From contig NZ_ACJN02000001.1 in the NCBI RefSeq assembly GCF_000174435.1, positions 671,658 through 735,657 on the forward strand: a stretch of 64,000 nt of DNA, given 5' to 3'. Source of the stretch: Desulfonatronospira thiodismutans ASO3-1. Lineage in GTDB: Bacteria; Desulfobacterota; Desulfovibrionia; Desulfovibrionales; Desulfonatronovibrionaceae. Within the stretch, counting starts at the first letter, position 1; every line of letters begins with the position of its first letter. Position numbers and translations under genes: made by a program. The notes beneath the pieces were generated by a model. The model ran no database searches, had not been told where the DNA came from, and was given only the letters and a program-made list of their open reading frames with translations. Below, one piece after another: positions 51,341 to 60,480 of this stretch.

Positions 51341-53302
51341 ATGGAGCTTAAAAAAAGCCTGGCAATATGTGCAGCTGCTTTATTTTTCATATTATCTATC
51401 ACCCCTTCCAGCGCCGGAATACAGCAGGAAAGGCAGGATTTTCTTGATGCTGAAAAAGCCCTGCAGGAAAACCGCCTGGATGAATTCCAGTCCCTGAGCG
51501 CCGGGCTGATAGACTATCCCCTCTATCCATACTTAGTTTTTGAAGAACTGCGGGAGAACATCTCCATTTCCCGCGAATCCGATATTCTTGCTTTTCTAAG
51601 AGATTATCAACAAACTCCCCTGGCTTCACAGCTGCGTTCCAGGTGGCTGGATCACCTTGCAGGGAACCAGGAATGGTCCAGGCTGGCCAGGGATTTCCAG
51701 GCAGGCTCATCCCGGGAAAAAACAAAGTGCTCATACGGAAGAGCTCTTCTGGAGACAGGGCAAAAGGACGCAGCCTTTGAACACGCCGAAAAAATGTGGC
51801 TGCATGGCAGATCCAGGCCTGATGAGTGCGATCCCTTGTTTAATGCCTGGCGAGATGAAGACAGGCTGACCCCGGAACTTGTCCGGGAGCGCATCGCCCT
51901 TTCCATTGATCAGGGCCAGCTCGGACTGGCAAGATACCTTGGAAGGTACCTGCCAGAACAGGACAAGCCCTGGCTTGATCTCTGGCTGGATATTGCCCGC
52001 GATCCTTCACTTACACCAGATCAGGACTGGTCCCAAGCAGCCGGCACCCCCCAAGGGAAAATCCTTGTTTACGGCATGAAGAAACTTGTGCGCAAGGATA
52101 CACCGGATGCAGCTGACGACTGGGACCATATCCTGGAAAAAAACCAGCTCGACCGTAAAGACTTTCCGGAAGTAGAGCAGGACATCGCCCTTTACCTGGC
52201 CCTTAGACGCCATGACCAGGCTCTGCAGCGTTTCCAGGATCTCCCCGACGATCTCAAGACCCCCAGGCTTCGCGAATGGCATGTGCGCACAGCGCTTTAC
52301 GAACAGAAATACAGTGAAGTGCTGGATGCCTGGGACAATCTTTCCAGCTCCCAGAAATCATCTCCAAGGTGGCAGTACTGGAGAGCCAGGGCCCTTGAGG
52401 AGCAGGGACTTGTCCAGCAGGCTTCGGGTATCTATCTTGGCCTGCTTGGCAGGCAGAACTATTTTTCATTGCTGGCTGCAGACAGGCTGGGCCAGGCCTA
52501 TTCCCTGAACCATTCCCCATTGGACCCCCATCCTGAAAAGATTGATGACCTTAAAAGCGCCCCAGGAATTCAGAGGTCCTTGGAACTGTATTACCTGGAC
52601 CGTGAAATCCAGGCCCGCCGGGAATGGATGCATGCCCTGCAGGGCAAAGACCGGGAAATGATGGCAGCGGCTGCAGTCCTGGCCCGGAGTATCGGCTGGC
52701 ACGACCGGGCCATTCAGGCTGCTGCAGGTGCAAGACAGTTTGAAGACCTTGCCCTCAGGTTTCCCCTGTCCTACCATGACCTGATAGCCGAGCATGCAGG
52801 CAGCAGGGCACTGGACCCTGCCTGGGTCCTGGCTCTGGCCAGACAGGAAAGCATGTTCATGCCGGACGTACGTTCTCCTGCCGGGGCCATCGGCCTGATG
52901 CAGATCATGCCCGCCACGGGCAGGACTATCGCTGCCAGGCTCCAGGAGTCCCTGAATAATCCCCACCGCCTTACTGATCCCGCCACCAGCGTGCGCTACG
53001 GTGTTTTTTACCTGGATCTGCGGCTGCAGGAACTTCAGCAGAACCCTGTCCTGGCTACCGCCGCATACAATGCAGGGGCCCACCGGGTCAAAAGATGGCT
53101 GCCCAAATCCCAGAACATACCCGCGGATATCTGGGTGGAAAGCATTCCCTTCAATGAAACCAGGGATTACGTGGAGAGAGTCAAGACCTACACCACCATC
53201 TACCAGATCCGCATGGGCATGGAACCCACCAGAGTGTATCAGAGGATGCCGGCCGTCCTGCCGGGACACCTGGCCGCGGAACAGGTTGCCGGAGCAGAGT
53301 AG
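51341..53302 (+). CDS. slt: Soluble lytic murein transglycosylase (Slt70-like)
   Basis: The 653-residue exported protein has an N-terminal signal peptide (LAICAAALFFILSITPSSAG). A long superhelical region of paired helices spans about residues 30-450. The C-terminal SLT domain contains LALARQESMFMPDVRSPAGA with the catalytic Glu, IGLMQIMPATG and AAYNAGAHRVKRWL. It cleaves peptidoglycan glycan strands in the periplasm. Length and domain order are those of Slt70 with its U, L and C domains. It is followed 135 bp later by hisD, so it may be read separately. Confidence 0.94.
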   Translation: MELKKSLAICAAALFFILSITPSSAGIQQERQDFLDAEKALQENRLDEFQSLSAGLIDYPLYPYLVFEELRENISISRESDILAFLRDYQQTPLASQLRSRWLDHLAGNQEWSRLARDFQAGSSREKTKCSYGRALLETGQKDAAFEHAEKMWLHGRSRPDECDPLFNAWRDEDRLTPELVRERIALSIDQGQLGLARYLGRYLPEQDKPWLDLWLDIARDPSLTPDQDWSQAAGTPQGKILVYGMKKLVRKDTPDAADDWDHILEKNQLDRKDFPEVEQDIALYLALRRHDQALQRFQDLPDDLKTPRLREWHVRTALYEQKYSEVLDAWDNLSSSQKSSPRWQYWRARALEEQGLVQQASGIYLGLLGRQNYFSLLAADRLGQAYSLNHSPLDPHPEKIDDLKSAPGIQRSLELYYLDREIQARREWMHALQGKDREMMAAAAVLARSIGWHDRAIQAAAGARQFEDLALRFPLSYHDLIAEHAGSRALDPAWVLALARQESMFMPDVRSPAGAIGLMQIMPATGRTIAARLQESLNNPHRLTDPATSVRYGVFYLDLRLQELQQNPVLATAAYNAGAHRVKRWLPKSQNIPADIWVESIPFNETRDYVERVKTYTTIYQIRMGMEPTRVYQRMPAVLPGHLAAEQVAGAE

Positions 53303-53437
53303 CCCTGAGACACGGTTTCACCTTGATTTGACCGGGACCAAAACCGTTCTTGATAAAATCACCGAAGCGCATTAGATTGTTGTTCTTCTTACGAAAGAGG
53401 TTCGCGAGTTTCGCATACTAAAGCAGGAGCACAATCC

Positions 53438-54748
53438 ATGTTCGGAAGACAGTTTTCTTACACTTCAACCCATGACTGGCCTCATATAAAATCATGGCTG
53501 ACCCTCAGAATGCAGCCGGACATGTCCGTAGAAGGCAAAGTCCGGGAGGTCATGAACAAAATCAGCAAGTCTGGAGACGAGGCCCTGGTGGAATATACCA
53601 GGCTTTTCGACTGCGAAGATTTCAGTCTTGAGAACCTGCGGGTCACACAAACGGAAATCCAGGACTCAATGTCCATGATTCCAGGCAATGACCTGAAAAT
53701 CATCCGCACAGCGGCTGAAAAAATCAGGAACTATCACCTCAAGCAGACCAGGAACTCCTGGTTCACCACTGACCCTGACGGTGCTTTTCTAGGGCAGATG
53801 GTCACTCCCTTGCCCAGGGCCGGCCTTTATGTCCCAGGGGGACAGGGCGGGGATACTCCGCTTATTTCCAGTCTGCTCATGAACGCCATCCCGGCCCAGG
53901 TGGCCGGTGTGGAATCCATCTGCATGGTGTCCCCGCCGCGCAAGGACAAAACTCTCAATCCCTATCTCCTTGCCACTGCACACCTTCTGGGGCTCGATGA
54001 AATCTACAAATGCGGCTCGGCCTGGGCTGTTGCAGCCCTGGCTTACGGTACTCCGGAAATACCCGCCGTGGATATGATAGCCGGACCGGGCAACATATTT
54101 GTGACCACCGCCAAAAAGCTGCTCATGGGCCAGGTGGGCATCGACATGATTGCCGGACCCAGCGAACTGGCGGTTCTGGCGGATTCCAGCGCCAGACCGG
54201 ATTACATTGCCGCTGACCTTCTATCCCAGGCCGAACACGATCCCCTGGCCGGGACCTATCTGGTGACTGATGATGCAGACCTGATTGAAAAAGTGGCCCA
54301 TGAGCTGGAAAACCAGCTCCTGAGTCTGCCCCGTGCGGATAACGCCCGCAAGGCCCTCAAGGACTGGGGAGGATCATTTGAGGTCCCGGACATGCAGACA
54401 GGGATGGAACTGGTCAACCGCATTGCTCCGGAGCACTTTGAACTCTGCCTGCAGGACCCCTGGCCCATGCTGGCCAGGGTCAAAAACGCCGGGGCAGTAT
54501 TTCTGGGGCATACCAGCCCGGAGCCTGTGGGGGACTACTTCGCCGGCCCCAACCACGTACTGCCCACCCTGGGAACAGCCAGGTTCTCCCAGGCATTGTC
54601 AGTTGAAAACTTTCAGAAAAACATAAGCATCCTGGCCACAGACAAAAGTTATCTGCAGCAGCACGCTTCCGGTATCGCCCGCCTGGCCAGGATGGAAAAC
54701 CTGGAGGCACATGCCCGCAGCGTAGAAATAAGACTTAAAGGAGAGTAA
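53438..54748 (+). CDS. hisD: Histidinol dehydrogenase
   Basis: The 436-residue enzyme performs the last two steps of histidine biosynthesis with NAD. Signature parts are YVPGGQGGDTPLISSLLMNA, VSPPRKDKTLNPYLLATAHL, KCGSAWAVAALAYGTPEIP, IAGPGNIFVTTAKKLLMGQV, IDMIAGPSELAVLAD, SQAEHDPLAGTYLVTDD and ISIL-ATD. The zinc-binding residues of the family are in AEHDP and PEHFELCL. Five bases separate its stop from the purC start, indicating a joint transcript. Confidence 0.96.
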   Translation: MFGRQFSYTSTHDWPHIKSWLTLRMQPDMSVEGKVREVMNKISKSGDEALVEYTRLFDCEDFSLENLRVTQTEIQDSMSMIPGNDLKIIRTAAEKIRNYHLKQTRNSWFTTDPDGAFLGQMVTPLPRAGLYVPGGQGGDTPLISSLLMNAIPAQVAGVESICMVSPPRKDKTLNPYLLATAHLLGLDEIYKCGSAWAVAALAYGTPEIPAVDMIAGPGNIFVTTAKKLLMGQVGIDMIAGPSELAVLADSSARPDYIAADLLSQAEHDPLAGTYLVTDDADLIEKVAHELENQLLSLPRADNARKALKDWGGSFEVPDMQTGMELVNRIAPEHFELCLQDPWPMLARVKNAGAVFLGHTSPEPVGDYFAGPNHVLPTLGTARFSQALSVENFQKNISILATDKSYLQQHASGIARLARMENLEAHARSVEIRLKGE

Positions 54749-54753
54749 AGAAC

Positions 54754-55668
54754 ATGCAAGTGGTAACTCAGACCAGCATCACTGAATTTCCATTGATTTC
54801 ACGGGGCAAGGTCCGTGATATTTACGAACTGGATCCGGACACCCTGCTCATTGTGACCACTGACCGTATGAGCGCCTTTGATGTGGTCATGTCTCAGCCC
54901 ATTCCCTACAAGGGAGCCGTGCTCAACCAGATCACGCTGTTCTGGATGGATATGTTCAAGGACCTGGTGGACAATCATCTTATAAGCTCAAATGTAGAAG
55001 ATTTTCCAGAACCTCTAAAACCTTACAGTGAAGAACTGCGTGGACGCTCGGTCATGGTCAGAAGGGCCGCCCCTTTGCCCATTGAATGCATTGTCCGGGG
55101 CTATATCACCGGCTCCGGGTGGAAAGATTACCAGCGCACCGGCCAGGTCTGCGGCTATACCCTGCCTCAGGGACTGGTGGAATCCCAGAAGCTGGAAGAA
55201 CCCCTTTTTACTCCTTCCACCAAGGCCGAGGCCGGAGCACACGACGAAAACATAGACATGAAACAGGCCGGGGAAAAAATCGGCCAGGAAATGCTGCAAC
55301 AGGTGCAGGAGCTTTCTTTATCCATTTACGGCCAGGCCAGGGAATATGCCGAAAAAAAGGGTATTCTCATCGCAGACACCAAGTTTGAATTCGGCACCAG
55401 GGATGGACGCATCATGCTCATTGATGAAGTCCTCACCCCTGACTCCTCCCGTTTCTGGCCCGCGGACACGTATAAGCCCGGACAGGGACAGTCCAGTTTT
55501 GACAAGCAGTATCTGCGGGACTGGCTGGAACGCTCCGGATGGAATAAAAACCCGCCCCCTCCGGATCTTCCGGAAGAAATCATCAATGAAACCACAAAGA
55601 AATATCTGCTGGCATACAAATTACTAACCGGAAAAGACCTGATGCAGGGAGGGACATATGCTGCTTAA
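54754..55668 (+). CDS. purC: Phosphoribosylaminoimidazole-succinocarboxamide synthase
   Basis: The 304-residue SAICAR synthase has SRGKVRDIYELDPDTLLIVT, RMSAFDVVMSQPIPYKGAVL, APLPIECIVRGYITGSGWKD, FTPSTKAEAGAHDENIDMKQ and LIDEVLTPDSSRFWPADTY. It attaches aspartate to CAIR in purine synthesis. It belongs to the longer (about 300-residue) form. Its 3' end overlaps the fabI start by 11 bases. Confidence 0.96.
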   Translation: MQVVTQTSITEFPLISRGKVRDIYELDPDTLLIVTTDRMSAFDVVMSQPIPYKGAVLNQITLFWMDMFKDLVDNHLISSNVEDFPEPLKPYSEELRGRSVMVRRAAPLPIECIVRGYITGSGWKDYQRTGQVCGYTLPQGLVESQKLEEPLFTPSTKAEAGAHDENIDMKQAGEKIGQEMLQQVQELSLSIYGQAREYAEKKGILIADTKFEFGTRDGRIMLIDEVLTPDSSRFWPADTYKPGQGQSSFDKQYLRDWLERSGWNKNPPPPDLPEEIINETTKKYLLAYKLLTGKDLMQGGTYAA

Positions 55669-56422
55669 AGATAAAAAGGCTGTCATCTTCGGAGTGGCCA
55701 ACAACAAAAGCATCGCTTACGGCATCGCGGAACAGTTCAAGGAGCATGGAGCATCCCTGGCCTTCAACTACGTCGGGGAATCTCTAAAAAAAAGAGTTGC
55801 TCCCATAAGCGAAGAACTGGGCGGTGAGTTTATCTTCGACTGCGATGTCACCGATGATGAACAGATCAGGGCGGCAGCCGAAACAGTCCGGGAAAAATGG
55901 GGCCAGGTGGACATCCTGGTACATTCTGTGGCCTTTGCGCACCGGGATGACCTGCAGGGCAGATTCATCGACACCTCCAGGGAAGGATTCAGGCTGGCCA
56001 TGGATGTCTCGGCTTATTCCCTTCCGGCCATCTGCCATGCCTTCGAGCCCCTCATGAATCCCGGGTCCTCGGTTATGACCATGACCTATTACGGCTCAGT
56101 AAAAACCGTGACCAACTATAATGTCATGGGAGTGGCCAAGGCCGCCCTTGAGGCCTCCATGCGCTACCTGGCGGTTGACCTTGGTCCCAAAGGAGTCCGG
56201 GTAAACGCCATCAGCGCCGGTCCCATAAAGACCCTGGCTTCCTCCGGAATCTCCGGGTTCAAGACCATCTTGAGCACCATCGAGGAAAAAGCGCCCCTGC
56301 AGCGCAATGTGACCCAGACAGACGTGGGCAAATCCGCTGTATACCTGGCCTCTGACCTGTCTACCGGCACTACAGGGGAGGTTTTGTTTGTAGACTCCGG
56401 ATACAATATAGTCGGTGTTTAG
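55658..56422 (+). CDS. fabI: Enoyl-[acyl-carrier-protein] reductase (FabI)
   Basis: The 254-residue SDR enzyme begins MLLKDKKAVIFGVANNKSIA with the FabI-type cofactor site. It has HSVAFAHRDDLQGRFIDTSR and the Tyr-x6-Lys catalytic motif in YNVMGVAKAALEASMRYLAV. LGPKGVRVNAISAGPIKTLA and LSTGTTGEVLFVDSGYNIVG follow. It performs the NADH-dependent last reduction in fatty acid elongation. The start ATG at 55658 overlaps purC by 11 bases, so the two are probably coupled. Confidence 0.95.
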   Translation: MLLKDKKAVIFGVANNKSIAYGIAEQFKEHGASLAFNYVGESLKKRVAPISEELGGEFIFDCDVTDDEQIRAAAETVREKWGQVDILVHSVAFAHRDDLQGRFIDTSREGFRLAMDVSAYSLPAICHAFEPLMNPGSSVMTMTYYGSVKTVTNYNVMGVAKAALEASMRYLAVDLGPKGVRVNAISAGPIKTLASSGISGFKTILSTIEEKAPLQRNVTQTDVGKSAVYLASDLSTGTTGEVLFVDSGYNIVGV

Positions 56423-56514
56423 TTGACTCAACGTGTATCATGGTTACAATGACAAATAACCTACCTGTCAGGTACTAAAACCTGCTGGTACACTAAAAAC
56501 CTGCGAGGTCAACA

Positions 56515-56607
56515 ATGGAATCCATTCTGGTTCTTATTTTAGTAGTGGTGGCCATGATATTTTTACTCAAGGTCGTTTTGCCCAGTTGCGGCTTTCAGGG
56601 CGGCTGA
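56515..56607 (+). CDS. Small single-span membrane protein (30 aa)
   Basis: A 30-codon frame starts at ATG 56515 with GCGAGGTC upstream as a fair ribosome binding site. It encodes MESILVLILVVVAMIFLLKV followed by VLPSCGFQGG. About 20 hydrophobic residues form one membrane helix, with a short Cys-containing C-terminal tail. It lies 93 bp after fabI in the gap before htpX. No homology can be claimed; it may be a genuine small protein because the ribosome binding site and composition both fit. Confidence 0.45.
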   Translation: MESILVLILVVVAMIFLLKVVLPSCGFQGG

Positions 56608-56898
56608 AGCCCGGGCAGTTCCAGAGGCCGTGAGCCTGAAAAAGACATGGACCCGGACAATCCTGGAAAACCAGGAGATGAAAAATAAACCTAAACCCTT
56701 TTTCAAACGTTGATATACTGTGCGTCTTTTTCCACACCGCGCACATAATCAGCGCGCTGCATTGAGCATGGGGACGGTTCCGCACCTGCATCCAGGCCTG
56801 CATTTTCCAGCTGCAGGCAACATTCATGCAGGCAGTTTCGGGGCTGTTCCCTGCTTTTGAGATCATCCCCGGACTTGCTTCAAATCTAATGGCCCAGC

Positions 56899-57927
56899 TT
56901 ATTCCCGTCCAAAATCAGGATTTATCCGCCTGATCCTGTCTTCAATGGGAGGGTGGGTGGCAAACAGGCTTTCAAACTTGCTTACAGCCTCTGTAAAAAA
57001 CATGTGGCTGGCCTGTTCTGCATTGGGGTTGTTCAGGTGGTTTTTGTTTTTTGTCCTGGACATATCCCGGATTTTTATCAAGGCCCCCTCCATGGCCTGA
57101 GGCATGCGGGTAAACTGCACTGCCGATGCATCAGCCAGGTATTCTCTCTGCCTGGAAATGGCCGCCTTTATAATATTGCCCAGGAGCATGCCCACGACTC
57201 CGGCCATGATAAGCCCTGCCCCGAGAATCAAGATTACAATCAAGGCCCTTGGATCCGTCCTGGACCTGTTGCCGGAAATCATGGAACCATAAAAAGCTTT
57301 GCGGATGACGAAGCTGCCCATGTAGGTAAGGATCAGCAGGCCGAATATGATGCCCATGAGCTTTATGTTCAGGTACATATCCCCGTTCTGGATATGGCTT
57401 ATTTCGTGACCCACCACCGCCTGGAGTTCAGAACGGCTCAGGCGCTCCATGGCCCCGGAAGTAAGACCGATTACAGCGTCATCCTCATGCCACCCCGCTG
57501 CAAAAGCGTTTATGGAATCTTCTCCATCCATCACGTACAGCTTGGGTATTTTTGTCAGGCCGGAGGCTATGGACATTTCATGCACCACATTCAGGGCCTT
57601 TTGCTCGTTGCTATTCCGGGTTTGCGGGGAAACCAGCCTGGCATTAAGTATGTCAGCTACAACGCTGCCGCCTTTGCTTAACCTGGAAACCTGGAAAAGA
57701 GTGCCTCCCACGATAACTAAAGCCACTACTCCCCCAAGTACTACCATCTCTGTCCGGTAAATGTTCATGGCCATCCAGGCTTGCTCAACCGTACCATAAC
57801 TAAAAATAAAATACCCGAAAATAAACAGATAAATTATGGCAAGTACACCTATGGTACCAAGTATAAATAAAAACACTAAATACCTGCTGGTCCTGATGGC
57901 CTGCTCTTTGTGCTTGAAAAAATCCAT
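56899..57927 (-). CDS. htpX: M48 family metalloprotease (HtpX-like)
   Basis: The 342-residue membrane protein has two N-terminal hydrophobic helices, the zinc motif HEISH in LQAVVGHEISHIQNGDMYLN, and two further membrane helices (about residues 185-210 and 230-260). The third ligand region (YLADASAVQFTRMPQAMEGA) follows, and the C-terminal THPPIEDRIRRI ends it. It degrades damaged membrane proteins, with the catalytic site facing the cytoplasm. The lemA gene lies 78 bp upstream on the same strand, a conserved pairing. Confidence 0.93.
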   Translation of the reverse strand: MDFFKHKEQAIRTSRYLVFLFILGTIGVLAIIYLFIFGYFIFSYGTVEQAWMAMNIYRTEMVVLGGVVALVIVGGTLFQVSRLSKGGSVVADILNARLVSPQTRNSNEQKALNVVHEMSIASGLTKIPKLYVMDGEDSINAFAAGWHEDDAVIGLTSGAMERLSRSELQAVVGHEISHIQNGDMYLNIKLMGIIFGLLILTYMGSFVIRKAFYGSMISGNRSRTDPRALIVILILGAGLIMAGVVGMLLGNIIKAAISRQREYLADASAVQFTRMPQAMEGALIKIRDMSRTKNKNHLNNPNAEQASHMFFTEAVSKFESLFATHPPIEDRIRRINPDFGRE

Positions 57928-58005
57928 ATTGTCCTTTGCAGCAAAATAATTTTGCGTTCAGTGATAATACTTTTGCCCTGCTGGAATACAACCGGACTCA
58001 AAAGT

Positions 58006-58602
58006 TCAGGAAAATGAGACTTTGGGGACTTCTTTTATCTCCTCTCTGTCGAATTCCAGAAAAGAAGCTTTTTTAAAACCCATGGCAGGGGCAAAAACAG
58101 CCTGCGGCATGGACTGCTTGTATGTATTGTAGGCCATAACCGCATCATTGTATGCCTGCCTGGCAAAGGAGATTTTGTTCTCGGTGCTGGTCAGTTCTTC
58201 CGAAAGCTGCATCATATTTTGGTTGGCCTTGAGGTCGGGATAATTTTCGGCCAAGGCGAACAACCTGCCCAGTGACCCGGAAAGAAGCCCCTCAGCACCG
58301 GACAGCTTCTGCATAAGGTCCGGCTCACCCGGATCCGAGCTTGCCTGCTTCGAAGCTTCAAGGGCCTGGTTGCGGGCCTTGATAACGTTTTCCAGGGTTT
58401 CGCGCTCATGCTGCATGTATGACCGGGCAGTCTCCACTAAGTTTGGTATAAGGTCGTACCTGCGCTTAAGCTGGACATCTATCTGGGAAAAGGCATTCTG
58501 GTAGCGGTTCTTGAGCTTGATCAGGTGGTTGTAAGTCCGGAACATATAAAAAATAAAAAAGGCCAGGAGCAAAACCGGGACAATCCATGCGATACTGGAC
58601 AT
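58006..58602 (-). CDS. lemA: LemA family membrane protein
   Basis: The 198-residue protein starts MSSIAWIVPVLLLAFFIFYM, one N-terminal membrane helix. A coiled-coil helical domain of the LemA family follows: RYQNAFSQIDVQLKRRYDLI, PNLVETARSYMQHERETLEN and ALAENYPDLKANQNMMQL. The ATG at 58602 has AAAAGGAGAGAAT before it, better than the upstream in-frame Met (58698). It precedes htpX, forming the familiar lemA-htpX pair. The exact function of LemA is unknown; it is thought to work with the protease. Confidence 0.92.
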   Translation of the reverse strand: MSSIAWIVPVLLLAFFIFYMFRTYNHLIKLKNRYQNAFSQIDVQLKRRYDLIPNLVETARSYMQHERETLENVIKARNQALEASKQASSDPGEPDLMQKLSGAEGLLSGSLGRLFALAENYPDLKANQNMMQLSEELTSTENKISFARQAYNDAVMAYNTYKQSMPQAVFAPAMGFKKASFLEFDREEIKEVPKVSFS

Positions 58603-58710
58603 ATTCTCTCCTTTTAATGCGATGACTGTATTACTTAGTTGACATGGCAAACGATTTACCGACAAAAAAGAGATAGCAGGTTGGGCTGAAGCAGGCAAGA
58701 CCTATCTGCC

Positions 58711-58888
58711 GTAAGCATTCAGGGGATCCTCGATGGTGACTAATGGCACAAGGCCAGGGGACTGTCCCCCGCTAAGTAATAATTATGCAACTTCACAAAA
58801 TTTTGCGTCTGTACTTTGTGTATTTGTGCAGGACAAGTGTCGCGGGGACTGTCCTCCTGGCCGGTACCTGCCCCCCCTGAATGGTTAC
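58711..58888. mobile_element. Family 1 inverted-repeat element, copy C (178 bp)
   Basis: The left end is GTAAGCATTCAGGGGATCCT and the right end is the inverted GTAACCATTCAGGGGGG. The interior matches copies A and B in reverse orientation, including GGGGACTGTCC. No clear 8-bp duplication remains. It lies upstream of lemA, in a 457-bp gap, and may displace or carry promoter sequence. Confidence 0.85.
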
Positions 58889-59059
58889 ACTTAAACAGTC
58901 CCGCTACGGTACACTTACAACCTGGCTATCCGGCAGATTTCCGGAGTCTAGTAAAAAACTGTCATAATCAGCTTGTGATTTTTTATGTAAAGTGATACAG
59001 GAATTCCAGTGATAGATTTTTGTGGCTTTTAAACTATCAAATCAACGGAGGAGGAGGCA

Positions 59060-59218
59060 ATGAAAACAGTCAGTTTTTTGTTTGCACTGATGCTGTGCGG
59101 TATGCTGATTTTTGGTTTTATGGGATGTAACGCAGAGCGTTCAGCCGCACCTACAGACAGCCCTGCACCTGTCAAGCCGGCTCCTGAACTTCCAGAGCCA
59201 GTTGATCCCCAGTCTTGA
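59060..59218 (+). CDS. Small lipoprotein (52 aa)
   Basis: The frame starts at ATG 59060 after GGAGGAGGAGGC, a strong ribosome binding site. MKTVSFLFALMLCGMLIFGF is a signal peptide ending in the lipobox FMGC (Cys23). The mature part is short and Pro-rich (NAERSAAPTDSPAPVKPAPE). It is too short for many gene finders but has both a signal and a good ribosome binding site, so it is likely a real small membrane-anchored lipoprotein of unknown role. Confidence 0.65.
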   Translation: MKTVSFLFALMLCGMLIFGFMGCNAERSAAPTDSPAPVKPAPELPEPVDPQS

Positions 59219-59297
59219 GCCAGCTGGTTGTCAGCTTTATGCATCACTTACTGGGGCAGGGCATGTGTCAGGTACAACTTTCCCCGGAAGAGAAATG

Positions 59298-59360
59298 GTA
59301 ACCATTCAGGGGTTCCTCGGTATTGATTGCTGGCCGATTCCGTTCCCCCTGAATGGTTAC
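59298..59360. mobile_element. Family 1 inverted-repeat element, short copy E (63 bp)
   Basis: Bounded by GTAACCATTCAGGGG and its inverse, the same length as copy D, with a diverged middle. The flanking 8-mers do not match. It lies in the 509-bp gene-free stretch between the lipoprotein gene and tRNA-Ser. Confidence 0.8.
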
Positions 59361-59407
59361 AATTAACCTGTCAACGACAATCATTTGTTCCTCAAGGGAC
59401 TGGCTCT

Positions 59408-59463
59408 CCCCGCACTTATTTTTAAAAATCAGCAAAACTTCCTTCAGATAAACAAGTGCGGGG
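59408..59463. repeat. Inverted repeat CCCCGCACTT…AAGTGCGGGG
   Basis: Two perfect 10-bp arms are separated by 36 bp of AT-rich sequence, downstream of copy E. Further along, TTGACT (59590-59595), a 17-bp spacer and TATATG (59613-59618) form a possible promoter reading toward the tRNA, with a palindrome ATCGTACGAT in its spacer. Confidence 0.5.
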
Positions 59464-59727
59464 ATACCTGTCCCTGATGTAACAAGCAAACCACTTTATT
59501 AGTGTCGCTGCAGGTTGAATCCACATAAGGATCACCCCTTTATTTGAGTGGATAAACAGTATTATAAGAAAAATGGAGATGATTTACTATTGACTATATC
59601 GTACGATTCGATTATATGATTTCTTCTTAACGCAATGGTTTATGAGCAAATGTTCATAGTCGATTCTGTTGTAAAACGGGAAAACTTTAGGAAAATACAA
59701 TCGCTCAACCATGCGGATAAATCAAGT

Positions 59728-59819
<92 letters not shown>

Positions 59820-59923
59820 CAAGTCAATAATTTCAAGCCCTTACAGCCAAGAATCTCACTCATCTCCCATCTAATACAATTATTATTAACAAGCAACACC
59901 AAACCAGCACCAGTGGAGGCATC

Positions 59924-60259
59924 ATGAAAATCAACATCGATAACAACCTGGTGGAATTAGCTCCTGAAAACACTGATGAAGCCCAGGACCTGGAAAAACT
60001 GTGGAAGTTGATTGTGGACTGTGTGCGTGAGAACAAAAAGCTCAATCCTGTTGGTGAATACCACCCGCAGAAAAACAGCCAGGCCCGTTTTCACATCGAA
60101 GACATCCCAGCCCCCGAACCCCGGAAAACTCAATGGTCAACCAGCAAGGCCTCTGAAGATAATACCTTCTACTGTTCTATATGCAACAAGTATATTCACA
60201 TAGTTAAAGACCAGGAAATACCTCTGTGCTGCGGACGGGAAATGGAGCCCATTGAATAA
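59924..60259 (+). CDS. Hypothetical protein with a C-terminal zinc-ribbon-like motif
   Basis: The 111-residue protein starts MKINIDNNLVELAPENTDEA and has an acidic helical first half. The C-terminal part has FYCSICNKYIHIVKDQEIPL followed by CCGRE, so the pattern C-x2-C…C-C could bind a metal, like a rubredoxin-type or zinc ribbon. It has no signal or membrane segment. No family is recognised. It follows the tRNA gene and is convergent with the decayed receiver domain downstream. Confidence 0.6.
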   Translation: MKINIDNNLVELAPENTDEAQDLEKLWKLIVDCVRENKKLNPVGEYHPQKNSQARFHIEDIPAPEPRKTQWSTSKASEDNTFYCSICNKYIHIVKDQEIPLCCGREMEPIE

Positions 60260-60315
60260 TCGAGGGATTCAGGAAGTCCCTTTAACCAAAGGGCTCCCTG
60301 TCGTAGACAGGGGTT

Positions 60316-60478
60316 TCAATGGGGCTCCATGCTTCTTATCCGCCGCGTGGACTCCAGCCCGTCCATGACCGGCATGTGAATATCCATAAGAATTACAGTC
60401 GAATTCCTGGTGTGCAAGCATTGTCAAAACCTGCTCGCCTTTTTTGGCCAGGCTTACGAGAAAATTCTGGTCTGGATT
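60316..60478 (-). pseudogene. Remnant of a response-regulator receiver domain
   Basis: Directly after the stop of the hybrid kinase, the same strand encodes receiver-domain sequence in two frames. The first is NPDQNFLVSLAKKGEQVLTM and LAHQEFDC; the second, after a one-base shift, is ILMDIHMPVMDGLESTRRIR, with the phospho-acceptor Asp in LMDI, ending SMEPH. The N-terminal acidic pocket and C-terminal Lys region are missing. It probably was part of a second receiver domain or of a neighbouring regulator gene. It differs in sequence from the intact receiver of the kinase. Confidence 0.7.
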
Positions 60479-60480
60479 AT

